Shown here one piece after another: positions 9,721 to 17,882 of a stretch of DNA of 64,000 nucleotides. The notes beneath the pieces were generated by a model that did not search any database, was not told where the DNA came from, and saw only the letters and a list, made by a program, of their open reading frames with translations. How positions within the stretch are numbered: the first letter of the stretch is position 1; every line of letters begins with the position of its first letter. Made by a program: the position numbers and the translations under genes. Origin of the DNA: Streptomyces xylophagus (lineage in GTDB: Bacteria > Actinomycetota > Actinomycetes > Streptomycetales > Streptomycetaceae); contig NZ_JNWO01000019.1 in assembly GCF_000716435.1 (NCBI RefSeq), positions 216,218 through 280,217 of the forward strand, in the 5' to 3' direction.

Positions 9721-10437
9721 ATGGACACCGAAGCACAGCCGACGGAGCGCGACCGCTCCTCCCGCCCTTCCGACTCCGAGGACACCTCGGACGAAGGGGG
9801 CCCGGAGGAACGGTCGCGTTTCGCGTTGGTGTCGCGGGTCGCCGACTGGCTGCCCGGCGGCCGGATCACCCTGACCGCCCTGGTCTGCCTGGTGTTCGTG
9901 CTGCTGCTCAACACCTTCTTGCTCCAGCCATTCCAAATTCCTAGCGGATCCATGGAATCCGGATTGAGGATCGGCGACCGCGTTCTCGTAAATAAGTTGG
10001 CGTACCGTTTCGGTGCTCATCCGCGGCGCGGCGACATCGTCGTGTTCGATGGCACCGGCTATTTCGGGGACGCCGACTACATCAAGCGCGTTGTGGGTGT
10101 GGGGGGAGACCACGTGGTCTGCTGCGACAAGGAGGGGAGACTCCAGGTGAACGGGCGGTCGGTCGACGAGACGGCGTTCCTGTACCCCGGTGACACTCCG
10201 TCCACCGTGCCCTTCGACGTGGTCGTGCCCGCGGGCACGCTCTTCGTCCTCGGCGACCACCGCGGCGACTCGAGCGACTCCCGGGACCACCTGGGCGACC
10301 CTGGCGGAGGCATGATTCCTGTTGGTGACGTCATCGGGCGAGCCGACTGGATCATCTGGCCCGCCGGGCACTGGACCCACCTCGTCCGACCCGGCGCCTA
10401 CGCGCGCGTACCGGCCGCGGACGGCGCCCATGGGTAA
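9721..10437 (+). CDS. sipW: Type I signal peptidase SipW
   Basis: Membrane serine protease that removes signal peptides after export. A cytoplasmic acidic leader (about residues 1-48) precedes one membrane helix (about 50-70). The nucleophile box is QIPSGSMES and the general-base lysine box is YIKRVVGVGGD, followed by GDHRGDSSDSRD. It is first of four tandem sip genes. The next gene begins inside its last codons (8-bp overlap). TAACAT at 9706-9711 is a candidate -10 box very near the start. Two adjacent cysteines after the lysine box (VVCCDKEG) recur in paralogues. Confidence 0.93.
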   Translation: MDTEAQPTERDRSSRPSDSEDTSDEGGPEERSRFALVSRVADWLPGGRITLTALVCLVFVLLLNTFLLQPFQIPSGSMESGLRIGDRVLVNKLAYRFGAHPRRGDIVVFDGTGYFGDADYIKRVVGVGGDHVVCCDKEGRLQVNGRSVDETAFLYPGDTPSTVPFDVVVPAGTLFVLGDHRGDSSDSRDHLGDPGGGMIPVGDVIGRADWIIWPAGHWTHLVRPGAYARVPAADGAHG

Positions 10438-11542
10438 CCGCGGCAAGCCGCGCGGCGCGGCACCGGGCGGCAACTTCGGGAACGAGAACCTGCTGCCGAC
10501 CGGCTTCCGACGCGCGGGCGCGCTCGCCCCGGCGGGGGGCGCCGGCCGCAGCAGGGCCGAGCGGCGCAAGCTCCAGCGCAAGGTCAAGCGGCGGCGCAGG
10601 CGCGGCGCGGTCCGGGAGATACCCCTCCTGGTCGGTGTCGCCGTCCTCATAGCCCTCGTCCTGAAGACCTTCCTCGTCCAGGCGTTCGTGATCCCGTCGG
10701 GCTCCATGGAGCAGACGATCCGCATCGGCGACCGTGTCCTGGTGGACAAGTTCACGCCGTGGTTCGGCTCCGAGCCCAAGCGCGGTGACGTCGTCGTCTT
10801 CCACGACCCGGGTGGCTGGCTGGGGGACGAGGAGACCACCAAGAAGAACGACCCCGTCGTGATCAAGCAGGTCAAGGAAGGCCTTCAGTTCATCGGCCTG
10901 CTGCCGTCCGACAACGAGAAGGACCTCATCAAGCGGGTCATCGGCGTCGGCGGTGACCACGTCAAGTGCTGTGACTCGCAAGGGCGGGTGACCGTCAACG
11001 GCGTTCCGCTGACCGAGGGCGACTACCTCTATCCCGGGAACGCACCGTCCGAAACAGCGTTCGACATCACCGTCCCCAAGGGCCGGCTGTGGGTGATGGG
11101 CGACCACCGCGGCAACTCGGCCGACTCCCGCGCACACCAGAACACCAGCTACGGAGGCACGGTCCCGCTCAGTCTGGTGGTGGGACGGGCCAAGATGATC
11201 GCCTGGCCCATGGGCCACTGGACCAGCCTGGACGAACCTAAAACCTTCGCATCGGTTTCCAACTCCGTGTCGGGGACGACCGCCGCCCCCGAACTGTCGC
11301 ATAGGGTTGCCCCGGTCGATCCGAACGGATCGGTCCAACTCCCGAGCCCTGCGGAACTCCCGCTCGTTATGGGAGTGGTGGGTCTGCGCCGAGGATGGGG
11401 CAGGCGGCGGCACAGAGTGAGGAGTTGGCGTGGGGGATGTGGCGGTTGGCGCACGGTCCGGACACGATGGCGAGGAGCAGCACGGACAGCCCGTGGAAGC
11501 ACCCGTCCCGGCCGCGGACAGCGCCGTGACCTCCGGGAGTGA
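10430..11542 (+). CDS. sipX: Type I signal peptidase SipX, with long C-terminal tail
   Basis: Second of the tandem signal peptidases. An Arg/Lys-rich cytoplasmic leader precedes one membrane helix (about residues 65-82). The Ser box is VIPSGSMEQ and the Lys box LIKRVIGVGGD, then GDHRGNSADSRAH. ATG 10430 overlaps the end of sipW by 8 bp. At 370 aa it is longer than I recall for SipX homologues (about 320). The last 38 codons or so overlap the start of sipY and form an Arg/Gly-rich tail unlike the rest of the protein. This may be a recent stop-codon loss or frameshift. Catalytic residues are intact. Confidence 0.9.
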   Translation: MGNRGKPRGAAPGGNFGNENLLPTGFRRAGALAPAGGAGRSRAERRKLQRKVKRRRRRGAVREIPLLVGVAVLIALVLKTFLVQAFVIPSGSMEQTIRIGDRVLVDKFTPWFGSEPKRGDVVVFHDPGGWLGDEETTKKNDPVVIKQVKEGLQFIGLLPSDNEKDLIKRVIGVGGDHVKCCDSQGRVTVNGVPLTEGDYLYPGNAPSETAFDITVPKGRLWVMGDHRGNSADSRAHQNTSYGGTVPLSLVVGRAKMIAWPMGHWTSLDEPKTFASVSNSVSGTTAAPELSHRVAPVDPNGSVQLPSPAELPLVMGVVGLRRGWGRRRHRVRSWRGGCGGWRTVRTRWRGAARTARGSTRPGRGQRRDLRE

Positions 11543-12404
11543 CGCCGGAGCGGACGAGGACGGTACGGCGCCGGGTGACGCGGTCCGGGTCGAGGAACAG
11601 GGGCCGGGCGAACCGACCTCGCAGGCGAGGAAGCCGCGCTCCTTCTGGAAGGAGCTGCCGATCCTCATCGTCATCGCGCTCGTCCTCGCGCTGCTGATCA
11701 AGACGTTCCTGGTGCAGGCGTTCTCGATCCCCTCCGACTCGATGCAGAACACCCTCCAGCAGGGTGACCGGGTCCTGGTCGACAAGCTCACCCCGTGGTT
11801 CGGCTCCGAGCCGGAGCGCGGCGAGGTCGTCGTCTTCCACGACCCGGACGACTGGCTGGCGGGTGAGCCTGCGGCCAACCCCAACGCCCTGCAGACGGTG
11901 CTCAGTTGGATCGGTCTGATGCCGTCCGCCCAGGAGAAGGACCTCATCAAGCGGGTCATCGGCGTCGGCGGCGACACCGTCTCCTGCAGCGGCACCGGCC
12001 CGCTGATGGTCAACGGCAAGGCGCTGAACGAGCCGTACGTCTACCCCGGCAACACCCCGTGCACCAACGACGACCAGGGCGGCCAGTTCACCGTCAAGGT
12101 CCCCAAGGGCGACATCTGGGTGATGGGCGACCACCGGCAGAACTCGCGGGACTCGCGCTACAACCAGTCCGACAAGCACCACGGCATGGTCCCGGTCAAG
12201 GAAGTCGTCGGCCGCGCCATCGTCAAGGCCTGGCCCATCAACCGCTGGGGCACGCTGCCGATCCCGGACACCTTCGACCAGACGGGCATCAACACCCAGG
12301 CCTCGGCCTCCCGTCTCCTGACGGCCGCACCTGAGGGCCTCGCCCTCGTCGGTGTCCTGCCGCTGGTCCTGTGGCGCCGGAAGCGGTCGGCCAAGACCGA
12401 GTAA
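11430..12404 (+). CDS. sipY: Type I signal peptidase SipY
   Basis: Third tandem signal peptidase, 324 aa. A long acidic cytoplasmic leader (about 70 residues) precedes one membrane helix. The Ser box is SIPSDSMQN, with Asp replacing the usual Gly, the Lys box is LIKRVIGVGGD, and GDHRQNSRDSRY follows. A hydrophobic segment followed by RRKRS at the C terminus suggests a second membrane anchor. GTG 11430 has AGGAG at 11420-11424 and lies within the 3' end of sipX. SipY is reported as a principal processing enzyme in S. lividans (from memory). Confidence 0.92.
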   Translation: MGDVAVGARSGHDGEEQHGQPVEAPVPAADSAVTSGSDAGADEDGTAPGDAVRVEEQGPGEPTSQARKPRSFWKELPILIVIALVLALLIKTFLVQAFSIPSDSMQNTLQQGDRVLVDKLTPWFGSEPERGEVVVFHDPDDWLAGEPAANPNALQTVLSWIGLMPSAQEKDLIKRVIGVGGDTVSCSGTGPLMVNGKALNEPYVYPGNTPCTNDDQGGQFTVKVPKGDIWVMGDHRQNSRDSRYNQSDKHHGMVPVKEVVGRAIVKAWPINRWGTLPIPDTFDQTGINTQASASRLLTAAPEGLALVGVLPLVLWRRKRSAKTE

Positions 12405-12482
12405 AGGCCTTGTAGAGCTTGTGACCTTGGTCCCGGAGGAAGGGCTGACCACCCTCGGTACCGCCGGGTAGGGTGCGGACCC

Positions 12483-13262
12483 ATGGGTGGCGAGAGCGCA
12501 ACACGTACGGCCCCGCGTACCGGCGGTGGCACAGGCAAGGGCCCGGTGGGCAGCCGGACCGGACAGCGGTTGTCCGGACTGGCCGTCGCGCTGGGCCTTG
12601 TGCTGTTCCTCGGCGGATTCGGCTGGGGAGCGGTGGTCTACCGGCCGTACACGGTGCCGACCAGCTCGATGACGCCGACCATCGACATGGGCGACCGGGT
12701 GCTGGCCCAGCGGATCGACGGCGGCGAGGTGCGCCGGGGCGATGTCGTCGTCTTCACCGACAAGACGTGGGTGACGAACGCGCCCGTGGTCAAGCGGGTG
12801 GTCGCCGTCGGCGGGGACACCGTCTCCTGCTGCACGAACGGCAAGCTGGTCGTCAACGGCAAGCAGATCGACGAGGGCTATCTCAAGGGCGGCGCGGTCG
12901 AGGACAAGACGATCCCGACGGTGAAGGTGCCCAAGGGCCGACTGTTCCTGCTCGGCGACGAACGCCAGGGCTCGCTGGACTCCAGCGCCCACCTCACGGA
13001 CGTGGCCAGCGGCACCGTCGCGAGCAGCGCCGTGAACGCCCGCGTGGACGCCGTCGTCTGGCCCATGAAGGGCATGCTGGAGCGCCCGACCGGCTTCGAG
13101 GAGCTCGGCGGTCTCTCCCAGCCCGGCCCCCTGAGCGTGATCGTCGCCATGATCGTGGCGGGTGCGGTGCTCGTCCTCGGCGGCGGCGCCTACGGCCCCG
13201 TCGCCAAGCTGCTGGCCGGCCGCCGCTCCCGCACCCGTACGGAGCCCGCCGGTGCCCGCTGA
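12483..13262 (+). CDS. sipZ: Type I signal peptidase SipZ
   Basis: Fourth tandem signal peptidase, 259 aa. An N-terminal membrane helix (about residues 30-53) precedes the Ser box TVPTSSMTP and the Lys box VVKRVVAVGGD, then GDERQGSLDSS. A second hydrophobic helix near residues 215-240 gives the two-anchor topology. It has its own promoter candidate: CTGACC at 12445-12450, an 18-base spacer, and TAGGGT at 12469-12474 eight bases before the ATG. The mRNA would be nearly leaderless. The Nudix gene starts inside its last codons. Confidence 0.92.
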   Translation: MGGESATRTAPRTGGGTGKGPVGSRTGQRLSGLAVALGLVLFLGGFGWGAVVYRPYTVPTSSMTPTIDMGDRVLAQRIDGGEVRRGDVVVFTDKTWVTNAPVVKRVVAVGGDTVSCCTNGKLVVNGKQIDEGYLKGGAVEDKTIPTVKVPKGRLFLLGDERQGSLDSSAHLTDVASGTVASSAVNARVDAVVWPMKGMLERPTGFEELGGLSQPGPLSVIVAMIVAGAVLVLGGGAYGPVAKLLAGRRSRTRTEPAGAR

Positions 13263-13791
13263 GGCCACCGAGGAGGGCGCGTACGGCGACTCGTACGAGG
13301 GCGGACTGCGCAAGGTCGCCCGGGTGGTCCTCCTCGACCCGCAGGACCGCATCCTGCTGCTCCACGGCCACGAGCCGGACGATCCGTCCGACGACTGGTG
13401 GTTCACGCCAGGCGGCGGCCTGGAGGGCGACGAGACCCACGAGGAGGCCGCGCTACGGGAACTCGCGGAGGAGACCGGCATCACACAGGTGGAGCTCGGC
13501 CCGGTGCTGTGGACGCGGACGTGTTCGTTCCCGTTCGCGGGCCGCCGCTGGGACCAGGACGAGTGGTACTACCTGGCCAGGACGCCCGCCGCGGCCGAGG
13601 GCGTGCCCGGCGCCACGGCCCTCACCGAGCTGGAGCGACGCAGCGTCTCCGGAGCACGTTGGTGGACGTACCGGGAACTGGACCGGGCGCATGAGACGGT
13701 GTATCCGACCAGACTCGCCGAGCTGCTCCGTAGGCTGCTCGACGAAGGTCCCCCGGCCGGGCCCGTGACCCTTGACACCGAAATCGTCTAG
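13252..13791 (+). CDS. Nudix hydrolase
   Basis: Predicted nucleoside-diphosphate-X pyrophosphatase. The Nudix box runs over residues 54-77, from GGGLEGDETHEE to LRELAEETG, and keeps the spacing and catalytic glutamates of the REXXEE core. The substrate cannot be told from sequence. GTG 13252 overlaps the sipZ stop, so the two are probably translationally coupled; the in-frame start further upstream lies deep inside sipZ and is rejected. Linkage with the signal peptidase cluster looks positional rather than functional. Confidence 0.88.
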   Translation: MPAEATEEGAYGDSYEGGLRKVARVVLLDPQDRILLLHGHEPDDPSDDWWFTPGGGLEGDETHEEAALRELAEETGITQVELGPVLWTRTCSFPFAGRRWDQDEWYYLARTPAAAEGVPGATALTELERRSVSGARWWTYRELDRAHETVYPTRLAELLRRLLDEGPPAGPVTLDTEIV

Positions 13792-13847
13792 GGGCTCAGG
13801 GGACTGGCGCACAATGGTGGGATCGCACGGCTGAAGGGGAACATGCC

Positions 13848-14156
13848 ATGAGCGCCGAGGACCTCGAAAAGTACGAGACCGAGATGGAGCTGAAGCTCTA
13901 CCGGGAGTACCGCGATGTCGTCGGTCTGTTCAAATACGTGATCGAGACCGAACGGCGCTTCTACCTCACCAACGACTACGAGATGCAGGTGCACTCGGTC
14001 CAGGGCGAGGTGTTCTTCGAGGTGTCCATGGCGGACGCCTGGGTGTGGGACATGTATCGACCGGCTCGCTTCGTGAAGCAGGTCCGTGTGCTCACGTTCA
14101 AGGACGTGAACATCGAGGAGCTGAACAAGAGCGATCTGGAGCTGCCGGGCGGCTGA
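13848..14156 (+). CDS. DUF2469 family protein
   Basis: A 102-aa conserved actinobacterial protein of unknown function, found between the signal peptidase/rplS block and yraN, also in mycobacteria. It is rich in charged and aromatic residues (KYETEMELKLYREYRDV, then FYLTNDYEMQVHSVQGEV) and has no signal peptide or membrane segment. AAGGGG lies about 10 bases before the ATG and CACAAT at 13811-13816 may be a -10 box. No function is assigned. Confidence 0.88.
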   Translation: MSAEDLEKYETEMELKLYREYRDVVGLFKYVIETERRFYLTNDYEMQVHSVQGEVFFEVSMADAWVWDMYRPARFVKQVRVLTFKDVNIEELNKSDLELPGG

Positions 14157-14168
14157 CGGCGGGCTTTG

Positions 14169-14200
14169 CCGGGTCTTCGCGGGACCGGGTCTTCGCGGGA
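14169..14200. repeat. Perfect 16-bp tandem duplication
   Basis: The unit ccgggtcttcgcggga occurs twice without interruption (14169-14184 and 14185-14200), directly after the DUF2469 gene. It could be replication slippage. No regulatory role is evident. Confidence 0.8.
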
Positions 14201-14242
14201 CGGCCGTCGCTCGTGCGGGTGACGGAGTTCTCCACAACCACT

Positions 14243-14277
14243 GAACGGTCCACCAAGATCCACTTGGTGGACCGTTC
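14243..14277. terminator. Strong 15-bp inverted repeat between the DUF2469 gene and yraN
   Basis: GAACGGTCCACCAAG (14243-14257) and its exact complement (14263-14277) flank the 5-base loop ATCCA. The stem ends 31 bp before the yraN start and has no U-tract. Either a terminator for the DUF2469 gene or a structured leader/protein site for yraN-comM-dprA is possible; I favour terminator. Confidence 0.6.
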
Positions 14278-14308
14278 CGCGTGACGGTTGGCGCGGAGGT
14301 GGTGCGAG

Positions 14309-14671
14309 ATGAACGCACGCAGTGCACTCGGCAAGTACGGCGAGACGCTGGCCGCACGACGGCTGGTCGCGGCCGGTATGACGGTCCTGGAGCGCAACTG
14401 GCGCTGTGGCAGGACCGGCGAGATCGACATCGTGGCGCGGGACGGCGACGTCCTGGTCGTCTGCGAGGTCAAGACACGGCGGGCCGGTGCCTTCGAGCAC
14501 CCGATGGCCGCGGTGACCCCCGAGAAGGCGGAGCGCCTACGAGGCCTCGCCGCGCGGTGGATCCACGCGCACGGCGGAGCCCCGCCGGGAGGGGTCCGTA
14601 TCGACCTGGTGGGCGTCGTCCTGCCCCGGCGCGGCGGGCCCGTGGTCGAGCACGCGCGGGGGGTGGCCTGA
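14309..14671 (+). CDS. yraN: YraN family (UPF0102) endonuclease-like protein
   Basis: A 120-aa protein of the restriction-endonuclease-like YraN family, related to Holliday-junction resolvases. It shows [12 protein letters not shown], the catalytic-type acidic cluster GEIDIVARD, and CEVKTR, the E-x-K motif of PD-(D/E)XK nucleases. ATG 14309 is preceded by GGAGGT eight bases upstream, which decides against the in-frame TTG at 14288. It is followed 1 bp later by the comM homologue and then dprA. That is a common DNA-uptake/processing cluster, but the biological role of YraN is still uncertain. Confidence 0.88.
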   Translation: MNARSALGKYGETLAARRLVAAGMTVLERNWRCGRTGEIDIVARDGDVLVVCEVKTRRAGAFEHPMAAVTPEKAERLRGLAARWIHAHGGAPPGGVRIDLVGVVLPRRGGPVVEHARGVA

Positions 14672-14672
14672 G

Positions 14673-16298
14673 ATGGGGTTCGCTCGTACGTGTTCGGTGG
14701 CGCTGGTGGGCGTCGAGGGCGTGGTGGTCGAGGTCCAGGCCGACCTCGAACCGGGCGTCGCCGCGTTCACGCTGGTGGGACTGCCCGACAAGAGCCTGAC
14801 GGAGAGCAAGGACCGGGTGCGGGCCGCGGTGGTCAACTCGGGCGCGCCCTGGCCGCAGAAGAAACTGACCGTCGGGCTCAGTCCGGCGTCGGTGCCGAAG
14901 AGCGGCAGCGGGTTCGATCTCGCCGTGGCGGCGGCCGTGCTCGGCGCGGCCGAGCGGATCGATCCGCGCGTGCTCGCCGACATCGTGATGATCGGCGAAC
15001 TGGGTCTGGACGGACGGGTCCGGCCGGTCCGGGGCATCCTGCCGGCGGTGCTGGCCGCCGCGGACTCCGGATACGAGCAGGTCGTCGTGCCGGAGTGCGC
15101 CGCCGCCGAGGCGTCACTCGTGCCCGGCGTGTCCGTGCTGGGCGTCCGCACACTGCGGCAGCTGATCGCCGTACTCGCCGACGAACCCGTACCCGACGAG
15201 GAACCGGACGAGCTGGGACGTCCGGACCCCCTTCTCGCCGGACTGCGCATGCCCGGCACGGGCGCTGCCACGGGAATGCACAGCATGGGCGCGGCCCAGC
15301 ACGACGCGGGGCACGATCTCGCGGATGTGGTCGGCCAGTTCTCGGCGCGGACGGCGGTGGAGGTCTCGGCGGCCGGCGGCCATCATCTGTTCCTCGAAGG
15401 CCCGCCGGGAGCCGGGAAGACGATGCTCGCGGAGCGGTTGCCCGCCGTTCTGCCCCGGCTCGATCGGCAGGAGTCGCTGGAAGTCACGGCAGTGCACTCG
15501 GTCGCGGGCCTGCTGCCACCGGGCAAACCCCTCATCGACGTCGCCCCCTACTGCGCCCCGCACCACTCGGCCACGATGCAGGCCCTCGTCGGGGGCGGAC
15601 AGGGGATCGCGCGGCCCGGCGCGGTGTCGCTTTCGCATCGAGGTGTTCTGTTCCTGGACGAGACACCGGAATTCAGCGGTCAGGCCCTCGACGCGCTGCG
15701 GCAGCCCCTGGAGGCCGGGCATGTGGTGATCGCGCGCAGTGCGGGCGTCGTCCGGTTCCCGGCGAGGTTCCTGATGGTGCTCGCGGCCAACCCGTGTCCG
15801 TGCGGCCGTTTCTCGCAGACCGACGATCTCTGCGAGTGCGCGCCGATGTCGATCCGGCGGTACCAGGCCCGGCTCTCCGGGCCGCTGCTCGACCGGGTGG
15901 ACCTGCGGGTGGAGGTGGACCGCGTCACGCGTGACCAGCTCACCGGAAGCGGCTCGCGGGGCGAGTCCACGGCGACGGTCGCGGACCGGGTGCAGGCGGC
16001 CAGGGAGCGGGCGGCGGCGCGGCTCGCGGACACGCCCTGGCGCACCAACAGCGAGGTGCCCGGCCGTGAGCTGCGCAGCCGCTGGCACGCCGAGCGCGGG
16101 GCGATGGACGAGGCCGAGCGCAGTCTGGAGCGCGGCGCTCTCACCGCGCGCGGGCTCGACCGGGTGCTGCGCGTCGCCTGGACGGTCTCGGACCTGGTCG
16201 GCCACGACCGACCCGGCGCGACCGATGTCGCCCTCGCGCTCCAACTGCGCACGGGCGTACCGCGAGGTGTGCCGATGGCGATCGGGGCGATGACATGA
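14673..16298 (+). CDS. comM: YifB/ComM family Mg-chelatase-like AAA+ ATPase
   Basis: Hexameric AAA+ protein of the ComM family, a branch-migration helicase in natural transformation in Vibrio. The N-terminal ChlI-like (Lon-C fold) domain covers about residues 20-145. Walker A GPPGAGKTM is near residues 245-253, Walker B is VLFLDE, then AANPCPCG and a C-terminal Mg_chelatase_C domain. At 541 aa it is a little longer than ComM. It begins one base after yraN and overlaps dprA by four bases (ATGA), showing an operon. In Streptomyces the role may be recombination rather than uptake. Confidence 0.92.
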   Translation: MGFARTCSVALVGVEGVVVEVQADLEPGVAAFTLVGLPDKSLTESKDRVRAAVVNSGAPWPQKKLTVGLSPASVPKSGSGFDLAVAAAVLGAAERIDPRVLADIVMIGELGLDGRVRPVRGILPAVLAAADSGYEQVVVPECAAAEASLVPGVSVLGVRTLRQLIAVLADEPVPDEEPDELGRPDPLLAGLRMPGTGAATGMHSMGAAQHDAGHDLADVVGQFSARTAVEVSAAGGHHLFLEGPPGAGKTMLAERLPAVLPRLDRQESLEVTAVHSVAGLLPPGKPLIDVAPYCAPHHSATMQALVGGGQGIARPGAVSLSHRGVLFLDETPEFSGQALDALRQPLEAGHVVIARSAGVVRFPARFLMVLAANPCPCGRFSQTDDLCECAPMSIRRYQARLSGPLLDRVDLRVEVDRVTRDQLTGSGSRGESTATVADRVQAARERAAARLADTPWRTNSEVPGRELRSRWHAERGAMDEAERSLERGALTARGLDRVLRVAWTVSDLVGHDRPGATDVALALQLRTGVPRGVPMAIGAMT

Positions 16299-17599
16299 CC
16301 GGGACCGGTGAAGTGAGCGGGGCCGATGGCTGGGTCGGGACCGGTGATGCGACCGGGACCGACGACGAGACCTGGGCCGACGGCCGGGGCGGGACCGATG
16401 GCCGCGCCGGGGCCGACGATGCGACCGGGGTGGATGACCGGACCGGGACCCATCGCGCGGGTGACGACCTGCTCGCCCGCGTCTTTCTCTGCCGTGTCGT
16501 CGAACCCGGTGACGAGGTTGCCGGCCGGTGGATCCGGGAGCTGGGGGCCGGGGAAGTGGTCCGGCGGCTGCGGAACGGAGGGCCGCAGCTCGTCGGGGTG
16601 ACCGACAAGCGGTGGGCCGGGCTGTGCGCGCGGGCCGGACTGGTCGATTCCGGGAGGGACTTGGCCGTCGCACAGGAGGCGGGGGTGAGGTTCGTGTGCC
16701 CCGGGGACGCCGAGTGGCCCGCACAACTCGACGACCTCGGGGACGCGCGGCCCATCGGACTGTGGGTGCGCGGGCACTCCAACCTGCGGGTGTGGGCCCT
16801 CAAGTCGGTCGCCGTCGTCGGGGCCCGCGCCTGCACCGAGTACGGCGCGCACATGGCGGCCACCCTTGCCGCCGGACTGGCCGAACGCGGCTGGGTGGTC
16901 GTGTCCGGCGGGGCCTACGGAGTCGACGGTGCCGCTCATCGCGGCGCCCTCGGCGCGACTGGCGTCACTGTCGCCGTACTCGCCTGCGGTGTCGACCAGC
17001 CCTACCCGCGCGGGCACGCCCAGTTGATCAGCAGGATCGCCGAACAGGGGCTGGTGGTAGGCGAGTTGCCGCCCGGCGAGCATCCGACGCCGAGCAGGTT
17101 CATCCTCCGGAACAGGGTGATCGCGGCGCTCACGAGGGGGACCGTGGTCGTCGAGGCCGCGTATCGGAGCGGGTCCCTCGTCACGGCTCGGGCGGCGCAG
17201 CGGCTGGGGCGCCACACGATGGGGGTGCCCGGGCCGGCCACCAGCAGCCTCTCCGCCGGTGTGCACGAACTCCTGCGCGGGGACGCGGTGCTGGTGACCG
17301 ACGCCGCGGAAGTCGTCGAACTGGTCGGTGACATGGGCGAACTGGCCCCGGACCGACGCGGACCGGTGCTCCCGCGCGACCTGTTGGAACCGGCGGCCCG
17401 CCGCATCCTCGCCGCACTGCCCGGCAACAGGGCCGCGCCACCGGGGGAGATCGCACGCGGTGCCCAGACCACGGAGGACGACGCGATCGCGAGACTGTAC
17501 GAACTCCGAGCACTTGGTTACGTCGAACGACACGGCGACGGCTGGAAGTTGACACGCCAGGCGATGATCTCGGTCCGGGCCGATTGGGGGTGCCGCTGA
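16295..17599 (+). CDS. dprA: DNA-processing protein DprA (DNA-protecting protein)
   Basis: Binds single-stranded DNA and loads RecA during transformation or recombination. The Rossmann-like core has VVGARACTEYG, VSGGAYGVDGAAHRGAL and an FILRNRVIAALTRGTVVVEA segment, followed by a C-terminal winged-helix-type domain. The start overlaps comM by ATGA. The first 55 or so residues are an unusual Gly/Thr/Asp/Ala repeat (GTDDETWADGRGGTDG) encoded by a degenerate minisatellite. The conserved protein effectively begins at GDDLLARVFLCRV. An alternative downstream start cannot be excluded, but coupling to comM favours 16295. Confidence 0.9.
   Translation: MTGTGEVSGADGWVGTGDATGTDDETWADGRGGTDGRAGADDATGVDDRTGTHRAGDDLLARVFLCRVVEPGDEVAGRWIRELGAGEVVRRLRNGGPQLVGVTDKRWAGLCARAGLVDSGRDLAVAQEAGVRFVCPGDAEWPAQLDDLGDARPIGLWVRGHSNLRVWALKSVAVVGARACTEYGAHMAATLAAGLAERGWVVVSGGAYGVDGAAHRGALGATGVTVAVLACGVDQPYPRGHAQLISRIAEQGLVVGELPPGEHPTPSRFILRNRVIAALTRGTVVVEAAYRSGSLVTARAAQRLGRHTMGVPGPATSSLSAGVHELLRGDAVLVTDAAEVVELVGDMGELAPDRRGPVLPRDLLEPAARRILAALPGNRAAPPGEIARGAQTTEDDAIARLYELRALGYVERHGDGWKLTRQAMISVRADWGCR
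16296..16455 (+). repeat. Degenerate GACCGGG-type minisatellite in the 5' end of dprA
   Basis: Many imperfect copies of gaccgggaccg/gatgcgaccggg run through the first 160 bp of dprA and stay in frame, giving low-complexity Gly-Thr-Asp-Ala residues. The copy gatgcgaccggg appears near both 16345 and 16425. Slippage-prone DNA of this kind often varies in length between strains. Confidence 0.75.
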
Positions 17600-17882
17600 C
17601 CGAGCGTGTTCGGCCGTCCGGGGGAACCCCGACACCCTTGGGAATTCCCGCAGTTGGCGCATTCCGATGATCACGCAGAGCAATCGGAGTGACCTGTTCC
17701 GGCACCCTCTCGAACGCGTCCGTGCCCGGTCCGGGCCTTGCCCTTCGCACACCGCGACACTCCAGTCACGCTACGCTCACGGGGATTCCGGCACAGAACG
17801 GCAAACAGACCGGTAACTCGACATCAGTCCGACAGCTCACCCAGGCAACCCCACTTCACGGCAGAACGGCACAAGGCGACGA

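Noticed and set aside
17600..17882. BldD-type operator or other named site before whiG
   Set aside because: No sequence matched the TNAC-N5-GTNA pattern on inspection; only a 5-bp hairpin was seen.
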